A stretch of DNA of 45,854 bases from an uncultured SAR116 cluster alpha proteobacterium (GTDB taxonomy: Bacteria > Pseudomonadota > Alphaproteobacteria > Puniceispirillales > Marisalimonadaceae), in the NCBI GenBank assembly GCA_902530325.1, contig CACAAB010000009.1:1-45854 (forward strand), read 5' to 3'. Shown here in pieces: positions 1-8,236 of this stretch (position 1 is the stretch's first letter; each line of letters opens with the position of its first letter). Below the pieces are notes generated by a model. It saw only the letters and a program-made list of their open reading frames with translations. It was not told the DNA's origin and made no database searches. The position numbers and the translations under genes were made by a program.

Positions 1-497
1 ACTGATATTCTTTTAAAAAAAATTTCAAGTTGATCAAATGAAATTTCTAGAGTTTGGTTGTTTTCCAGAGGATGTGCAAAAATTTTTTTAAATGATTTTA
101 AGTTATTATCTAAAAATAACTTAACATCTTTTTTAACACCATTAATCATTGAAAAAGGTGAAACTGCGCCAGGTAAAACACCTAAATTTTGCATTAATCT
201 TTCGGGAGACCCAAAACTAAGACGACCCATTTTAATTTTTTCTGAAAGCAACTTTAAGTCAATAATCGTATCTTGATGAGCTACCAATAATATATTATTT
301 TTTCGCTTATCCCTTAAATAAAGATTCTTTATATGACCATTTTCTTTATGATCTCCAAATAGTTTTACCTGAATTAATTTAGATTCTTTTACTGAAATCA
401 GAGGTTCATGTGTGAAATGTTTGTAAGCAATTTTCCATTCATCTAATTGTTTTAAAAATTGACTAGATGATATTGGTAATTCTAAGTGATAACCCAT
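1..497 (-). CDS. ProX/YbaK-type aminoacyl-tRNA editing deacylase (3' end cut by window edge)
   Basis: The frame is open from an ATG at 497 to the left edge, giving 165 visible residues without a stop. It matches the standalone prolyl-tRNA-synthetase-associated (YbaK/ProX) domain, which hydrolyses mischarged tRNA such as Ala-tRNA(Pro) in the cytosol. Visible family signatures are FGSPERLMQNLGV followed by PGAVSPFSMIN (residues about 93-117) and AHPLENNQT (about 143-151), all in the expected order. Family members are about 165-170 residues, so only a few C-terminal codons are probably missing. It starts 12 bases after the second coxG gene, so it is probably co-transcribed with it. There is no clear Shine-Dalgarno sequence. 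The substrate is inferred from the family. Confidence 0.85.
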   Translation of the reverse strand, partial: MGYHLELPISSSQFLKQLDEWKIAYKHFTHEPLISVKESKLIQVKLFGDHKENGHIKNLYLRDKRKNNILLVAHQDTIIDLKLLSEKIKMGRLSFGSPERLMQNLGVLPGAVSPFSMINGVKKDVKLFLDNNLKSFKKIFAHPLENNQTLEISFDQLEIFFKRIS

Positions 498-509
498 TTT
501 AAGATTTTA

Positions 510-962
510 CTAATTTTTTTGTTCTTCTGTGACATAATTCCTAAAGTTTTCAAAAAAAGTTCTTGAAAGCTTTTTTGCAGTGCTCAAAACCAATCTACTA
601 CCAAGTTGAGCAATTTTTCCTTTAACATTACTTGTAGCAGCATATTTTAAAATTGTTTCATTACCATCTTCTATCAACTCTACGTCAGCACCACCAGATG
701 CTGAGCCTGCTACACCTCCATCACCTTCACCAGTTAGTGAATATCTTGAAGGACCTTTTGAAAGATCTAAGTTTATTTTACCTTTAAAACCTGCTTTTAT
801 AGGACCAATTTTTAGAATAACTTTTGCGCTCAAAGTACCATCTTTACCTTCTACTAATTCTTCACACCCAGGAATACATGTCTGTAATATATGTAGATCG
901 TTTAGAGACTTATAGACATAATCTAATTTGGCAGGGATTCTTATTTCGTCGTTTAGCTCCAT
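510..962 (-). CDS. CoxG-like SRPBCC protein, copy 2
   Basis: This 150-residue protein belongs to the CoxG family (carbon monoxide dehydrogenase subunit G; SRPBCC/START fold). CoxG proteins accompany molybdenum hydroxylases of the CO-dehydrogenase type and are proposed to help attach or assemble the enzyme, or to bind quinone. Seen directly: CIPGCEEL at residues 29-36, GEGDGG at 78-83, and GKIAQLGSRL at 115-124. It is the bare domain, lacking the C-terminal extension or membrane anchor of longer family members. It is a tandem duplicate of the gene at 1195-1647, with 112 of 150 positions identical by my hand alignment. No CoxL, CoxM or CoxS gene lies nearby. The role is inferred from the family only. 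Confidence 0.85.
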   Translation of the reverse strand: MELNDEIRIPAKLDYVYKSLNDLHILQTCIPGCEELVEGKDGTLSAKVILKIGPIKAGFKGKINLDLSKGPSRYSLTGEGDGGVAGSASGGADVELIEDGNETILKYAATSNVKGKIAQLGSRLVLSTAKKLSRTFFENFRNYVTEEQKN

Positions 963-1194
963 AAATTTACTTCTCTTTTGAAAATTCTTTTATTAGGGTC
1001 TAAAATTTTACCAGACATATAATCAATTAAGTCTTGTCTAGTATAGTTAATATGTAAACAATTACCTAATTATTGTAAAATTCTTTAGCACATTCACTTA
1101 CATAATATCAAGATAAGTATTATTTGAACTTTTGATAATTTTTAAATTGTTGAAACTAGAATCAAGAACTGTAATTTTAATTAGTTAAGAATGA

Positions 1195-1647
1195 TCATAT
1201 TCTTTTTTCTTTGTGGATGTATTCTCTGAAATTTTCAAAAAACGTTTTAGATAATTTTTTTGCAGTGTTTAAAATTAAACGACTTCCAAGTTGAGCAATT
1301 TTACCTGTCACCGAACTCTTAGCAACATACTTTAAAATTGTCTCATTACCATCTTCTATCAACTCTACATCAGCACCTCCTTTTGCAAAACCAGCCATAC
1401 CACCATCCCCTTCACCATTAAGTGAGTACTTTTCAGGACCATTTGATAAATCTAATAAAATTTTTCCTTTAAATTTGGCTTTAATTGGTCCGATTTTTAA
1501 AACTACTCTAGCTGACAAAGATCCATCTTCAGCTTTTAATAATTCTTCACAACCTGGAATACATTTTTGTAAAACTTCTAGGTCGTTCAAGCAATTATAA
1601 ACATATTCTAATTTTGCAGGTATTCTGACTTCATCGATTAGTTCCAT
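1195..1647 (-). CDS. CoxG-like SRPBCC protein, copy 1
   Basis: This is the upstream member of the tandem CoxG pair, also 150 residues, aligning with copy 2 without gaps. The block at residues 91-107 (beginning GADVELIEDG) is identical in both, while the last ten residues are the most divergent and become more basic. CIPGCEEL (29-36) and GKIAQLGSRL (115-124) are conserved. It starts 33 bases downstream of tRNA-Leu(CAA) on the same strand, so the tRNA promoter may also drive coxG1, coxG2 and the deacylase. Equal length and no frame disruption argue that both copies are functional. A role with a molybdenum hydroxylase is inferred from the family; a lipid or quinone ligand is possible for an SRPBCC fold. 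Confidence 0.85.
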   Translation of the reverse strand: MELIDEVRIPAKLEYVYNCLNDLEVLQKCIPGCEELLKAEDGSLSARVVLKIGPIKAKFKGKILLDLSNGPEKYSLNGEGDGGMAGFAKGGADVELIEDGNETILKYVAKSSVTGKIAQLGSRLILNTAKKLSKTFFENFREYIHKEKRI

Positions 1648-1680
1648 TCTAAAATTTCTACCTGTATTTAGTTAAAAATT

Positions 1681-1765
1681 TGGTAGGGATACCCGGAATC
1701 GAACCGGGAAGCCTTGCGGCACTGGTTTTTGAGACCAGCGTGTTTACCTATTTCACCATATCCCC
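1681..1765 (-). tRNA. tRNA-Leu (anticodon CAA)
   Basis: An 85-base tRNA read on the minus strand. The acceptor stem GGGGATA/TATCCCT is followed by discriminator A and an encoded CCA at 1683-1681. The anticodon stem CTGGT/ACCAG encloses the loop CTCAAAA, giving anticodon CAA. The long variable arm (TGCC GCAA GGCTT) is that of a class II tRNA, and the T arm is CCCGG-TTCGATT-CCGGG. The long variable arm plus CAA identifies leucine. All arms fold by hand with one G-T pair at the acceptor tip. Confidence 0.97.
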
Positions 1766-1773
1766 AAATTAAT

Positions 1774-1804
1774 ATTGTAATTCACTTAGTAATACATATA
1801 ACAA
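1774..1804 (-). promoter_or_regulatory. Candidate promoter for tRNA-Leu/coxG cluster
   Basis: On the minus strand, TTGTTA (1804-1799) and TACAAT (1779-1774) are separated by 19 bases, and the TACAAT box ends 8 bases before the first base of the tRNA. The position is right, but the spacer is longer than the ideal 17 and chance matches are frequent in such AT-rich DNA. Confidence 0.3.
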
Positions 1805-1855
1805 TGTTAATAAATAAAAATGTTAATATAATTTTTTTCATATAAAAGAAGCAAT

Positions 1856-2455
1856 ATGAAATTTTTAAAAATAAAAACTAAAATTAATTTTTTAATTCAA
1901 AAAGCAAAAATTAATGCTAAAAAGCCCATAGCTGACAAGATCATTGCATTTATTTCTCTAATAGAATCAATAATATTTCCTATTCCAGTTGATCCATTCC
2001 TAGCAGGATTAACATTGGCTGTCCCTGAAAAAGCGTTTAAATTTGCGATATTTTGTACTTTTGGCTCTATAATTGGAGGAGTTATTGGATGGTTGCTTGG
2101 TTATTTTATAGGGCCTTCAATTGAAAATATATTATTAAACATACCTTGGTTTACTGAAGCAAAATTTAATGCAGTTAAGTCAGCTTATAATGAAAATGGC
2201 ATGCTTATAATTTTTTTAGGGGCGTTTACCCCACTACCATACAAAATCATTACTATTACAAGTGGTATGGCTGGAATAAACATAATTGGGTTTATATTAA
2301 TGTCTTTTGTAGGTAGAGGTATAAGATTTTTTATAGTTGCATATCTAACAAAATTTTTTGGGATGCCTGCTCTATTATTTTTGCAGAAACATCTTATTTT
2401 ATCTTCTAGTATTTTAGGAATAGCAATTGTCTTATTTTCGATTTATATTTTTTAA
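1856..2455 (+). CDS. YqaA/DedA-like VTT-domain inner-membrane protein
   Basis: This 199-residue membrane protein of the VTT (DedA/SNARE-associated) superfamily is closest in layout to the short YqaA subfamily. After a basic N-terminus it has re-entrant-type hydrophobic segments around FPIPVDPFL (about residues 43-51), a glycine-rich helix (GSIIGGVIGWLLGYFIG) and the second half-signature FTPLPYKIITITSGMAG (about 123-139). DedA proteins are linked to lipid carrier flipping and envelope homeostasis; the substrate of YqaA members is unknown. Its TAA stop is followed immediately by the ATG of dsbB, indicating translational coupling. The set yqaA-dsbB-coq7 recurs in alphaproteobacteria, as I recall it. 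Confidence 0.82.
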   Translation: MKFLKIKTKINFLIQKAKINAKKPIADKIIAFISLIESIIFPIPVDPFLAGLTLAVPEKAFKFAIFCTFGSIIGGVIGWLLGYFIGPSIENILLNIPWFTEAKFNAVKSAYNENGMLIIFLGAFTPLPYKIITITSGMAGINIIGFILMSFVGRGIRFFIVAYLTKFFGMPALLFLQKHLILSSSILGIAIVLFSIYIF

Positions 2456-2926
2456 ATGCCTATAAATATTATTTTTAAAATCTCATTTCTTGTTTCCTTT
2501 ATAATGCTAGTCTCAGCTTTTTATTTAGAATATTTTCATGGGGCTTTGCCATGTGATCTATGTATCACACAAAGATGGTTTCATGGAGCAATCATTGCTT
2601 ACAGTTTGATGATTATTTTTATTTTTAATAAAACTTCTATTTCTAAAAAACTTTTACTATTAGGAGGAACTATTCTTTGGCTTTTAAGCTCTATAGCAGG
2701 ATTATACCATTTTGGAATTGAGATGAATTTTTGGAGTGGTCCTGATGGATGCTCATCAAATATTGATTTTTCAAAAGATACACTTAAATATTTACTTAGT
2801 AAGTCCCCAATAAAGTGCGATGAAGTAATGTTTAAAATATTTGGATTATCTCTTGCTGGTTGGAATGCGTTAGTTTCATTCTTTGTATTTCTATTAACCG
2901 GTATTTTATTATTTTACAAAAGGTAA
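2456..2926 (+). CDS. dsbB: Disulfide bond formation protein DsbB
   Basis: This 156-residue inner-membrane protein has four predicted transmembrane helices. DsbB passes electrons from periplasmic DsbA to ubiquinone. Both redox pairs are visible: C33-D-L-C36 in the first periplasmic loop next to the ITQRW motif, and C99 with C121 in the second loop. The start codon directly abuts the upstream stop codon, and the ubiquinone-synthesis gene coq7 follows after 8 bases, so oxidative folding and quinone synthesis are transcribed together. No DsbA gene is in the window. The length is slightly below the 170-180 residues of enterobacterial DsbB, as is usual for alphaproteobacterial members. Confidence 0.93.
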   Translation: MPINIIFKISFLVSFIMLVSAFYLEYFHGALPCDLCITQRWFHGAIIAYSLMIIFIFNKTSISKKLLLLGGTILWLLSSIAGLYHFGIEMNFWSGPDGCSSNIDFSKDTLKYLLSKSPIKCDEVMFKIFGLSLAGWNALVSFFVFLLTGILLFYKR

Positions 2927-2934
2927 ATGAAAAT

Positions 2935-3459
2935 ATGAACAAGAAATTAAATAAAAATCATATTGATTCAATTTTAAGAGTAGATCATGCCGGCGAAACT
3001 GCAGCTGCAAAAATATATGATGGTCAATTAGCGATTCTTAAAAACACTCCTGTTGGTTCAACAATTCAGCATATGAAAGACCAAGAACAAGAACATTTAG
3101 ATACATTCAATAAACTTTTATATGAAAATGACACTAGACCGACAGCTCTTCTTCCACTTTGGAATGTCATGGGCTTTGGCCTTGGTGTTGCTAGTGCTGT
3201 CATGGGTAAAAAAGCAGCTATGGCTTGTACAATTGCAGTAGAAGAAGTAATCGGTGAGCATTATGCAAAGCAAGCAGAATCCCTAAATGATGATCATAAA
3301 GAACTTAAATCAACTTTAATGAAATTCAGAGATGATGAGTTAGATCATTTAGAAACAGGTGTAGAACATGATGGAGAAAACGCACCTGGTTATGAAATAA
3401 TGAAAGCTATTGTTCAACTTGGCTGTAGGACAGCTATAAAGATTTCAGAAAAAATATAA
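2935..3459 (+). CDS. coq7: Coq7 family di-iron demethoxyubiquinone hydroxylase
   Basis: This 174-residue di-iron carboxylate monooxygenase performs the C-6 (C5 in other numbering) hydroxylation in ubiquinone synthesis, at the inner face of the membrane. The six predicted iron ligands are visible: E21, E51, H54, E103, E135 and H138 (motifs HAGE, EQEH, EEVIGEH, DELDH). An in-frame ATG at 2860 would add 25 residues, but these overlap dsbB and lack similarity. The ATG at 2935 gives the canonical family N-terminus leading to RVDHAGE and is preferred. It replaces flavin-dependent UbiF, as in many alphaproteobacteria. It converges on the HNH gene with 17 bases between them. Confidence 0.95.
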   Translation: MNKKLNKNHIDSILRVDHAGETAAAKIYDGQLAILKNTPVGSTIQHMKDQEQEHLDTFNKLLYENDTRPTALLPLWNVMGFGLGVASAVMGKKAAMACTIAVEEVIGEHYAKQAESLNDDHKELKSTLMKFRDDELDHLETGVEHDGENAPGYEIMKAIVQLGCRTAIKISEKI

Positions 3460-3476
3460 TTGAAATTTAACTAAAC

Positions 3477-4034
3477 TCAACTTTCTAATTCTGTATCCCA
3501 ATATAAAAAATCCCGCCAAGATTCATGTAGATAATTTGGAGGAAAATGCCTTCCATTTCTTTTTAGCAAATTAGTTGTTGGAGCTTCGGGTCTAATTATT
3601 GGAAACATATTTATTTCCTTGGCATTTTTACTTCCTTTTTTGAAGTTACAAGGTCTACATGCAGCTACTACATTTGTCCAATTAGTCTTACCACCCTTAG
3701 ATCTAGGTATCACATGATCAAAAGTTAGTTCGTGCGATTGTTTAATCACACCACAATACTGACAAGAGAATTTATCTCTTAAAAAAACATTAAATCTTGT
3801 AAATACTGGTGACTTTTGATTTTTTACATATTCTTTTAAAGAAATAACACTTGGCACCTTCATAGAAAAACCAGGTGACCTTACAATTTCGTCATATTCA
3901 GATACTATGTTTACCCTGTCTAGGAAAACGGCTTTTATTGTGTCCTGCCATGACCACAAAGATAATGGGAAATAACTTAAAGGTTGATAGTCAGCATTTA
4001 GAACTAAAGTAGGAGAGAATGAAGAAGCAGTCAT
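3477..4034 (-). CDS. HNH endonuclease family protein
   Basis: This 185-residue protein has a C-terminal HNH nuclease domain. A zinc-binding CxxC (FSCQYCG, about residues 89-95) precedes the catalytic block HELTFDHVIPRSKGG, followed by the asparagine (NWTNVV) and the second CxxC (ACRPCN). The N-terminal 80 residues (VLNADYQPL...) are typical of a standalone HNH family that is almost universal in alphaproteobacteria and has an uncharacterised housekeeping role. There is no neighbouring restriction, phage or toxin gene, so I do not read it as a defence gene. It is transcribed alone, convergent with coq7. Confidence 0.9.
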   Translation of the reverse strand: MTASSFSPTLVLNADYQPLSYFPLSLWSWQDTIKAVFLDRVNIVSEYDEIVRSPGFSMKVPSVISLKEYVKNQKSPVFTRFNVFLRDKFSCQYCGVIKQSHELTFDHVIPRSKGGKTNWTNVVAACRPCNFKKGSKNAKEINMFPIIRPEAPTTNLLKRNGRHFPPNYLHESWRDFLYWDTELES

Positions 4035-4120
4035 AAAGTTTAATATTTAATTATAATTAGGTTTATAATAACTCTAACAATATTAAAATTTTATTAAACA
4101 AAAAATTTAATTTAAATTAA

Positions 4121-4777
4121 TTAATTTAGTGCTTTTAAAAATTGCATCCCTTTACTTATTCCTTCAGGGTCAATGCCATGTGCAAGATTTGGTCTGGACA
4201 ATGTTTCAACATTGAACCCAATCTTGTTTAGAAGTTTTTTTGATCTTTCTAATGATTGAAATGGTACAACTTCATCCTGTTCTCCATGAACAAGTAATAT
4301 TGGGGTATCTGAAAACTTGTGTTTACCATCTAAAATTTGGTCATTTGCTGCTTCTATATTTTCTTCTCTCAATGCACCAGAATATCCAATTATTGCCCCA
4401 AGTTTTTCATGATTAATTAGCAAACACTGCATACTCATCATAGCACCTTGTGAGAAACCAATTAGTATTACATCTTTGAAAGTAAGATTTAATTTTTTGG
4501 CTTCATTTTCAATTAAATCAAGCAAACCTAATGAGGCTTTAATAGCACCCATTGGAATTTCTTCTATTGGGAACCATTGCCTTCCTTGAGGTGACATTTC
4601 ACATGTATGAGGAGCATCAGGGGATATAAAACTAGCATTTGGTAATGCCATTCCAAAAGGATTGGCTAAATCAATTAAATCTTTTCCATCTGCGCCATAT
4701 CCATGAAGAAAAACGACTAACCTATTTGCATTTCCACCAGCAGGTGGATTCTGTCTATAAATTTTATTATTATTCAT
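4121..4777 (-). CDS. Phospholipase/carboxylesterase family alpha/beta hydrolase
   Basis: This 218-residue cytosolic alpha/beta hydrolase belongs to the carboxylesterase/lysophospholipase (YpfH-like) family. The triad is visible: the nucleophile serine in GFSQGAM (about residue 110), the aspartate in HGEQDEVVP (about 168) and the histidine in LAHGID (about 200). The oxyanion-hole segment FLHGYGADG lies near residues 23-31. These enzymes cleave short-chain esters or lysophospholipids; the physiological substrate cannot be read from sequence. It is divergent from moaA across 116 bases and not obviously in an operon. Confidence 0.88.
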   Translation of the reverse strand: MNNNKIYRQNPPAGGNANRLVVFLHGYGADGKDLIDLANPFGMALPNASFISPDAPHTCEMSPQGRQWFPIEEIPMGAIKASLGLLDLIENEAKKLNLTFKDVILIGFSQGAMMSMQCLLINHEKLGAIIGYSGALREENIEAANDQILDGKHKFSDTPILLVHGEQDEVVPFQSLERSKKLLNKIGFNVETLSRPNLAHGIDPEGISKGMQFLKALN

Positions 4778-4893
4778 TTTATACCTAAAATTATTGTATT
4801 GTATATATTATATAATCTTCATAAAAAATTGTTACTTAAATTTATAAAATTAGAGTATAATTAATTTCTTGGGAGATATATAAGATACATTCT

Positions 4894-5910
4894 ATGAATG
4901 AAATAATTAAAAATACAAATAAGTTAATTGATCCTTTTGGAAGAACCGTAGATTATTTAAGGGTATCTGTAACTGACAGGTGTGATTTCAGATGCACCTA
5001 TTGTATGGCAGAAGATATGCAATTTCTACCTAAAAAAGACATTTTAAGCCTTGAAGAAATTGAGGATGTCTGCAGGGTTTTTATGAAACTTGGTACAAGA
5101 AAAATTAGATTAACAGGTGGTGAACCTTTAGTAAGAAAAGGTATAATGCAGGTTGTTAATAACTTAGGAAAAGAAATAGGGAATTCTCTTGATGAATTAA
5201 CTATTACGACCAATGGTAGCCAACTAGAAACAAAAGCTGAAGAATTATATAATGCTGGCGTTAGACGAATAAACGTATCCTTAGATCATCTTGATCCTGA
5301 AAAGTTTAAAGAAATAACTAGATGGGGAGATCTAGAAAAAGTAAAAAGAGGGCTAAAAAAAGCTCGGGAGGTTGGCCTTAAAATTAAAATCAATACAGTT
5401 GCTATAAGTAATTTCAATCAACATCATTTACCAGAAATATTGGCATGGTGTGGAGAAGAAAATTTCGATATGACAATAATTGAAGTAATGCCAATGGGTG
5501 ATGTAGGTGGGGACACTCGATATGGGCAATATCTTCCATTATCACAAGTTAGAAAAGAACTTGAGAAAAAATTTACTCTTTCTGACCTTCCAGAAAGAAC
5601 TAGCGGTCCTGCTAGATACGTTTCTGTAAAGGAAACTAACAACAAACTTGGTTTTATTACCCCTTTAACTCATAACTTTTGTGAAAGTTGTAACAGAGTG
5701 AGGCTAACCTGCACTGGAGTTCTTTACATGTGTCTAGGTCAAGATGATAATGCTGATTTAAAAACTGTATTACGAGATAAAGGTTTGAATGCACTTGAGG
5801 ATGCCATAAGAAAAGCAATAGAAAGAAAACCAAAAGGACATGATTTTGAAATTTCACGTCAGTCACCAAATATATCTGTAAATAGACATATGTCCTTGAC
5901 TGGGGGATAA
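4894..5910 (+). CDS. moaA: GTP 3',8-cyclase MoaA
   Basis: This 338-residue radical-SAM enzyme catalyses the first step of molybdenum cofactor synthesis, converting GTP to 3',8-cyclo-GTP. Seen directly: the N-terminal SAM cluster motif CxxxCxxC (C30, C34, C37), the TGGEPL motif, the second C-terminal cluster as CxxC followed 13 residues later by a third cysteine (CESCNRV...LYMC), and the C-terminal Gly-Gly needed for activity. The length fits the family. An SD-like GGGAG lies upstream, about 20 bases before the ATG, which is far. No other moa or moe gene is adjacent. It fits with the XdhC/MocA and CoxG genes elsewhere in the window in implying a molybdoenzyme. Confidence 0.97.
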   Translation: MNEIIKNTNKLIDPFGRTVDYLRVSVTDRCDFRCTYCMAEDMQFLPKKDILSLEEIEDVCRVFMKLGTRKIRLTGGEPLVRKGIMQVVNNLGKEIGNSLDELTITTNGSQLETKAEELYNAGVRRINVSLDHLDPEKFKEITRWGDLEKVKRGLKKAREVGLKIKINTVAISNFNQHHLPEILAWCGEENFDMTIIEVMPMGDVGGDTRYGQYLPLSQVRKELEKKFTLSDLPERTSGPARYVSVKETNNKLGFITPLTHNFCESCNRVRLTCTGVLYMCLGQDDNADLKTVLRDKGLNALEDAIRKAIERKPKGHDFEISRQSPNISVNRHMSLTGG

Positions 5911-5912
5911 CC

Positions 5913-7085
5913 CTAGGTTGTCTTTATTTCTCTTGGATTAATAAACACTATACTTATAAATAAAATAGATATGGGTATTAATGTATAAAAAATCATTATT
6001 TCCCATCCGAGATTATTGTGCAAACTACCTGCTAAAAAAGATCCCGATGCAACAAATATAAAAATAATAAAGTCCGTCACACCTTGTACTTTAGCTCTTT
6101 CTTCTGGTAAAGCTGATTTGGCTATTATGTCACTTCCTCCTACATATAGAAAGTTCCATCCTAAACCGCATAAAAATAGTGATATCCAAAAATATTCAAT
6201 AGTTTGCCCCATAACACCAACACAAATTGATATTAAGTATAACAAAACACCCATCATCATAACTTTACGATTACCCAGAAAATTTATGATTGATCCTGTA
6301 AAAAATGAGGGTGCAAACATAGCAATTACATGCCACTGAATAACAGTTGCGCTTGCACTATCTCCCAATTTACAAACATTTACAATCTGAAGGGGGGTAG
6401 CAGTCATTATAAAACTCATCAAAGAATATCCAATTGAAGCAGCTAAAATCGCTATAATGATAGTTTTCCTCATTAAAATTTTGCTTAATGGTCTAATTGA
6501 ATTTTTTGTTGGCTTTGGTTTTTTTATTTTAACAAATATTAAAACCCCAAAATTAAATATTTGTATAAGAGCAGCACACAAATAAGTTGCTAAATATATA
6601 TAATCTGAGAAAAAATTATAGGAATATCTAGAAACCTCTGGCCCTACTATTGCAGCTATTAACCCTCCCGCTAAAACTAGGGAAATAGCTTTACTTTTTA
6701 GTTTTATTGAAACATCATCTGCAGCAGCATAACGATAAAACTGTTGATTAGCTTGAGAAAAACCTAACAAAATTGATCCAACTATAAATAAAGAAAAGAC
6801 TTTATTAAAAATTGAGTAGGATATAATTAAGCATCCGATAAAAGCTACCATCGCTCCAATCAAAAACATTGGCCTTCTTCCTATTTTGCCCATTAACAAT
6901 GAAACAGGTATTAGAGTTATGGCTATTGTCAGAAATTGCAATGACAATGGAAGAGTCGCATAAGATGGATCTGTTGCAAGTATAGATCCAACTAAACCAG
7001 TATTAATCATATTAATATTTGTGGTAGTTATAGATAAGCCTTGTGCAACCGAAAGAAATAAAATATTTTTCTTTTCTTGTTCCAA
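5913..7085 (-). CDS. Major facilitator superfamily (MFS) transporter
   Basis: This 390-residue polytopic membrane protein has about 12 hydrophobic helices. The loop 2-3 signature appears as MGKIGRRPMFLIG (about residues 65-77), the usual MFS motif A. The size and layout suggest a drug:proton or small-solute exporter, but the substrate cannot be assigned. It converges on moaA with only 2 bases between the stop codons. It is apparently monocistronic, with no adjacent regulator. Confidence 0.88.
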   Translation of the reverse strand: MEQEKKNILFLSVAQGLSITTTNINMINTGLVGSILATDPSYATLPLSLQFLTIAITLIPVSLLMGKIGRRPMFLIGAMVAFIGCLIISYSIFNKVFSLFIVGSILLGFSQANQQFYRYAAADDVSIKLKSKAISLVLAGGLIAAIVGPEVSRYSYNFFSDYIYLATYLCAALIQIFNFGVLIFVKIKKPKPTKNSIRPLSKILMRKTIIIAILAASIGYSLMSFIMTATPLQIVNVCKLGDSASATVIQWHVIAMFAPSFFTGSIINFLGNRKVMMMGVLLYLISICVGVMGQTIEYFWISLFLCGLGWNFLYVGGSDIIAKSALPEERAKVQGVTDFIIFIFVASGSFLAGSLHNNLGWEIMIFYTLIPISILFISIVFINPREIKTT

Positions 7086-7167
7086 CTACTTATTGTTTTT
7101 GTGAGAATATAATATTAACGTCATTTTATAATCAATCTAAACAAACAATGATAGAGAGAGATCAGTA

Positions 7168-8229
7168 ATGGATCCTGCCCCAGAAAATAAGAACCTTATT
7201 ACAGATATCCCTGGAATTCAAGTTGGTCATGCCGAAGATAATAATATTGGTACAGGTGTTACGGTTATAACCGGAGACAATCCTTTTTCAGCTGCTGTAG
7301 ATGTCAGAGGAGGAGGCCCAGGCACTAGAGAAACAGATATGTTAAGTTTAGAAAACTCGATAGGACGCGCTGATGCAATTGTACTCTCTGGTGGATCGGC
7401 GTTTGGTCTAGATGCTTGCTCAGAAGTTCAAGATTTATTAAGACAAGACAATAAAGGGTATAAAGTAGGTAAAGCTATTGTCCCGCTTGTACCTGGAGCA
7501 GTAATTTTTGATTTAAATATAAATGATAAACCTCATGTAAACACTATTGGAGAACATTCTCCTTGGAGAAAACTTGCAAATAAAGCATATAAATCAGCTA
7601 ACACAGATTTTCTTTTAGGTTCATTTGGGGCAGGATATGGCGCTACTACAGCTACCCTAAAGGGTGGACAAGGATCTTCATCATGGTCACAAACTTTTTC
7701 GAATGGTAAAAAATATACGGTTGGAGCAATTGTTATTAATAATGCGGTAGGAAATCCTTTACTTAATGAAGGACCACACTTCTTATCTGGTTACCTAGAA
7801 TTTGGTAACGAATTCGGTGGATATGGAGTTAGTAATGATTTATTTGACAATAAATTAAGAGCAAAACGGTTACCACAATCAATTAGTAAAACCGAAATTT
7901 TCAATGATATTTCTAGCAACACAGTTATTGGTGTAGTAGCTACAGATGCACCTTTAACCCGTGCAAATCTTAAAAGATTAGCTATTATGGCACATGATGG
8001 TATAGCAAGATCTTTAAGCCCTGCCCATACACCTATGGACGGAGACACAATATTTTCAATAACAACATGTCAAGATATTAAAGAACAAGTATTAGAAAAT
8101 GTTGATATATTAGCTTTAGGTTCCAGAGCTAGTGATTGCGTTTCTAGAGCTTGTAACAGAGCCATCTATGAAGCTGAAGCTATTGGGAATTCCAAGCCTG
8201 GATGGAAAAAAATTTTTCAATCCCAGTAA
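7168..8229 (+). CDS. P1 (DmpA/S58) family aminopeptidase
   Basis: This 353-residue protein belongs to the Ntn-type DmpA family (L-aminopeptidase/D-esterase; MEROPS P1, formerly S58). These are self-cleaving autoproteases whose beta chain starts at a Ser or Thr nucleophile. Family blocks seen: VRGGGPGTRETD (about residues 46-57), LSGGSAFGLDA (73-83), GSFGAGYGATTATLKGG (151-167), and the cleavage-site region SSNTVIGVVATDAPLTR (249-265). T252 after N251 is the likely nucleophile by analogy with NTT-type members. HDGIARS (276-282) is also conserved. There is no signal peptide, so it should be cytosolic. The natural peptide substrate is unknown. A purine-rich RBS (GAGAGAG) precedes the ATG. Confidence 0.88.
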   Translation: MDPAPENKNLITDIPGIQVGHAEDNNIGTGVTVITGDNPFSAAVDVRGGGPGTRETDMLSLENSIGRADAIVLSGGSAFGLDACSEVQDLLRQDNKGYKVGKAIVPLVPGAVIFDLNINDKPHVNTIGEHSPWRKLANKAYKSANTDFLLGSFGAGYGATTATLKGGQGSSSWSQTFSNGKKYTVGAIVINNAVGNPLLNEGPHFLSGYLEFGNEFGGYGVSNDLFDNKLRAKRLPQSISKTEIFNDISSNTVIGVVATDAPLTRANLKRLAIMAHDGIARSLSPAHTPMDGDTIFSITTCQDIKEQVLENVDILALGSRASDCVSRACNRAIYEAEAIGNSKPGWKKIFQSQ

Positions 8230-8236
8230 TTTTTTA

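Noticed and set aside
58..276. 72-codon plus-strand frame at the left edge
   Set aside because: It is antisense to the ProX-type deacylase, whose minus-strand frame is open over the whole region and shows clear family motifs.
2860..2934. 25-residue N-terminal extension of coq7
   Set aside because: It overlaps the end of dsbB in another frame and has no family similarity; the ATG at 2935 gives the canonical start.
3477..4034. HNH nuclease as part of a defence or mobile element
   Set aside because: It matches a standalone housekeeping family and has only core genes around it; no methylase, integrase or toxin is near.
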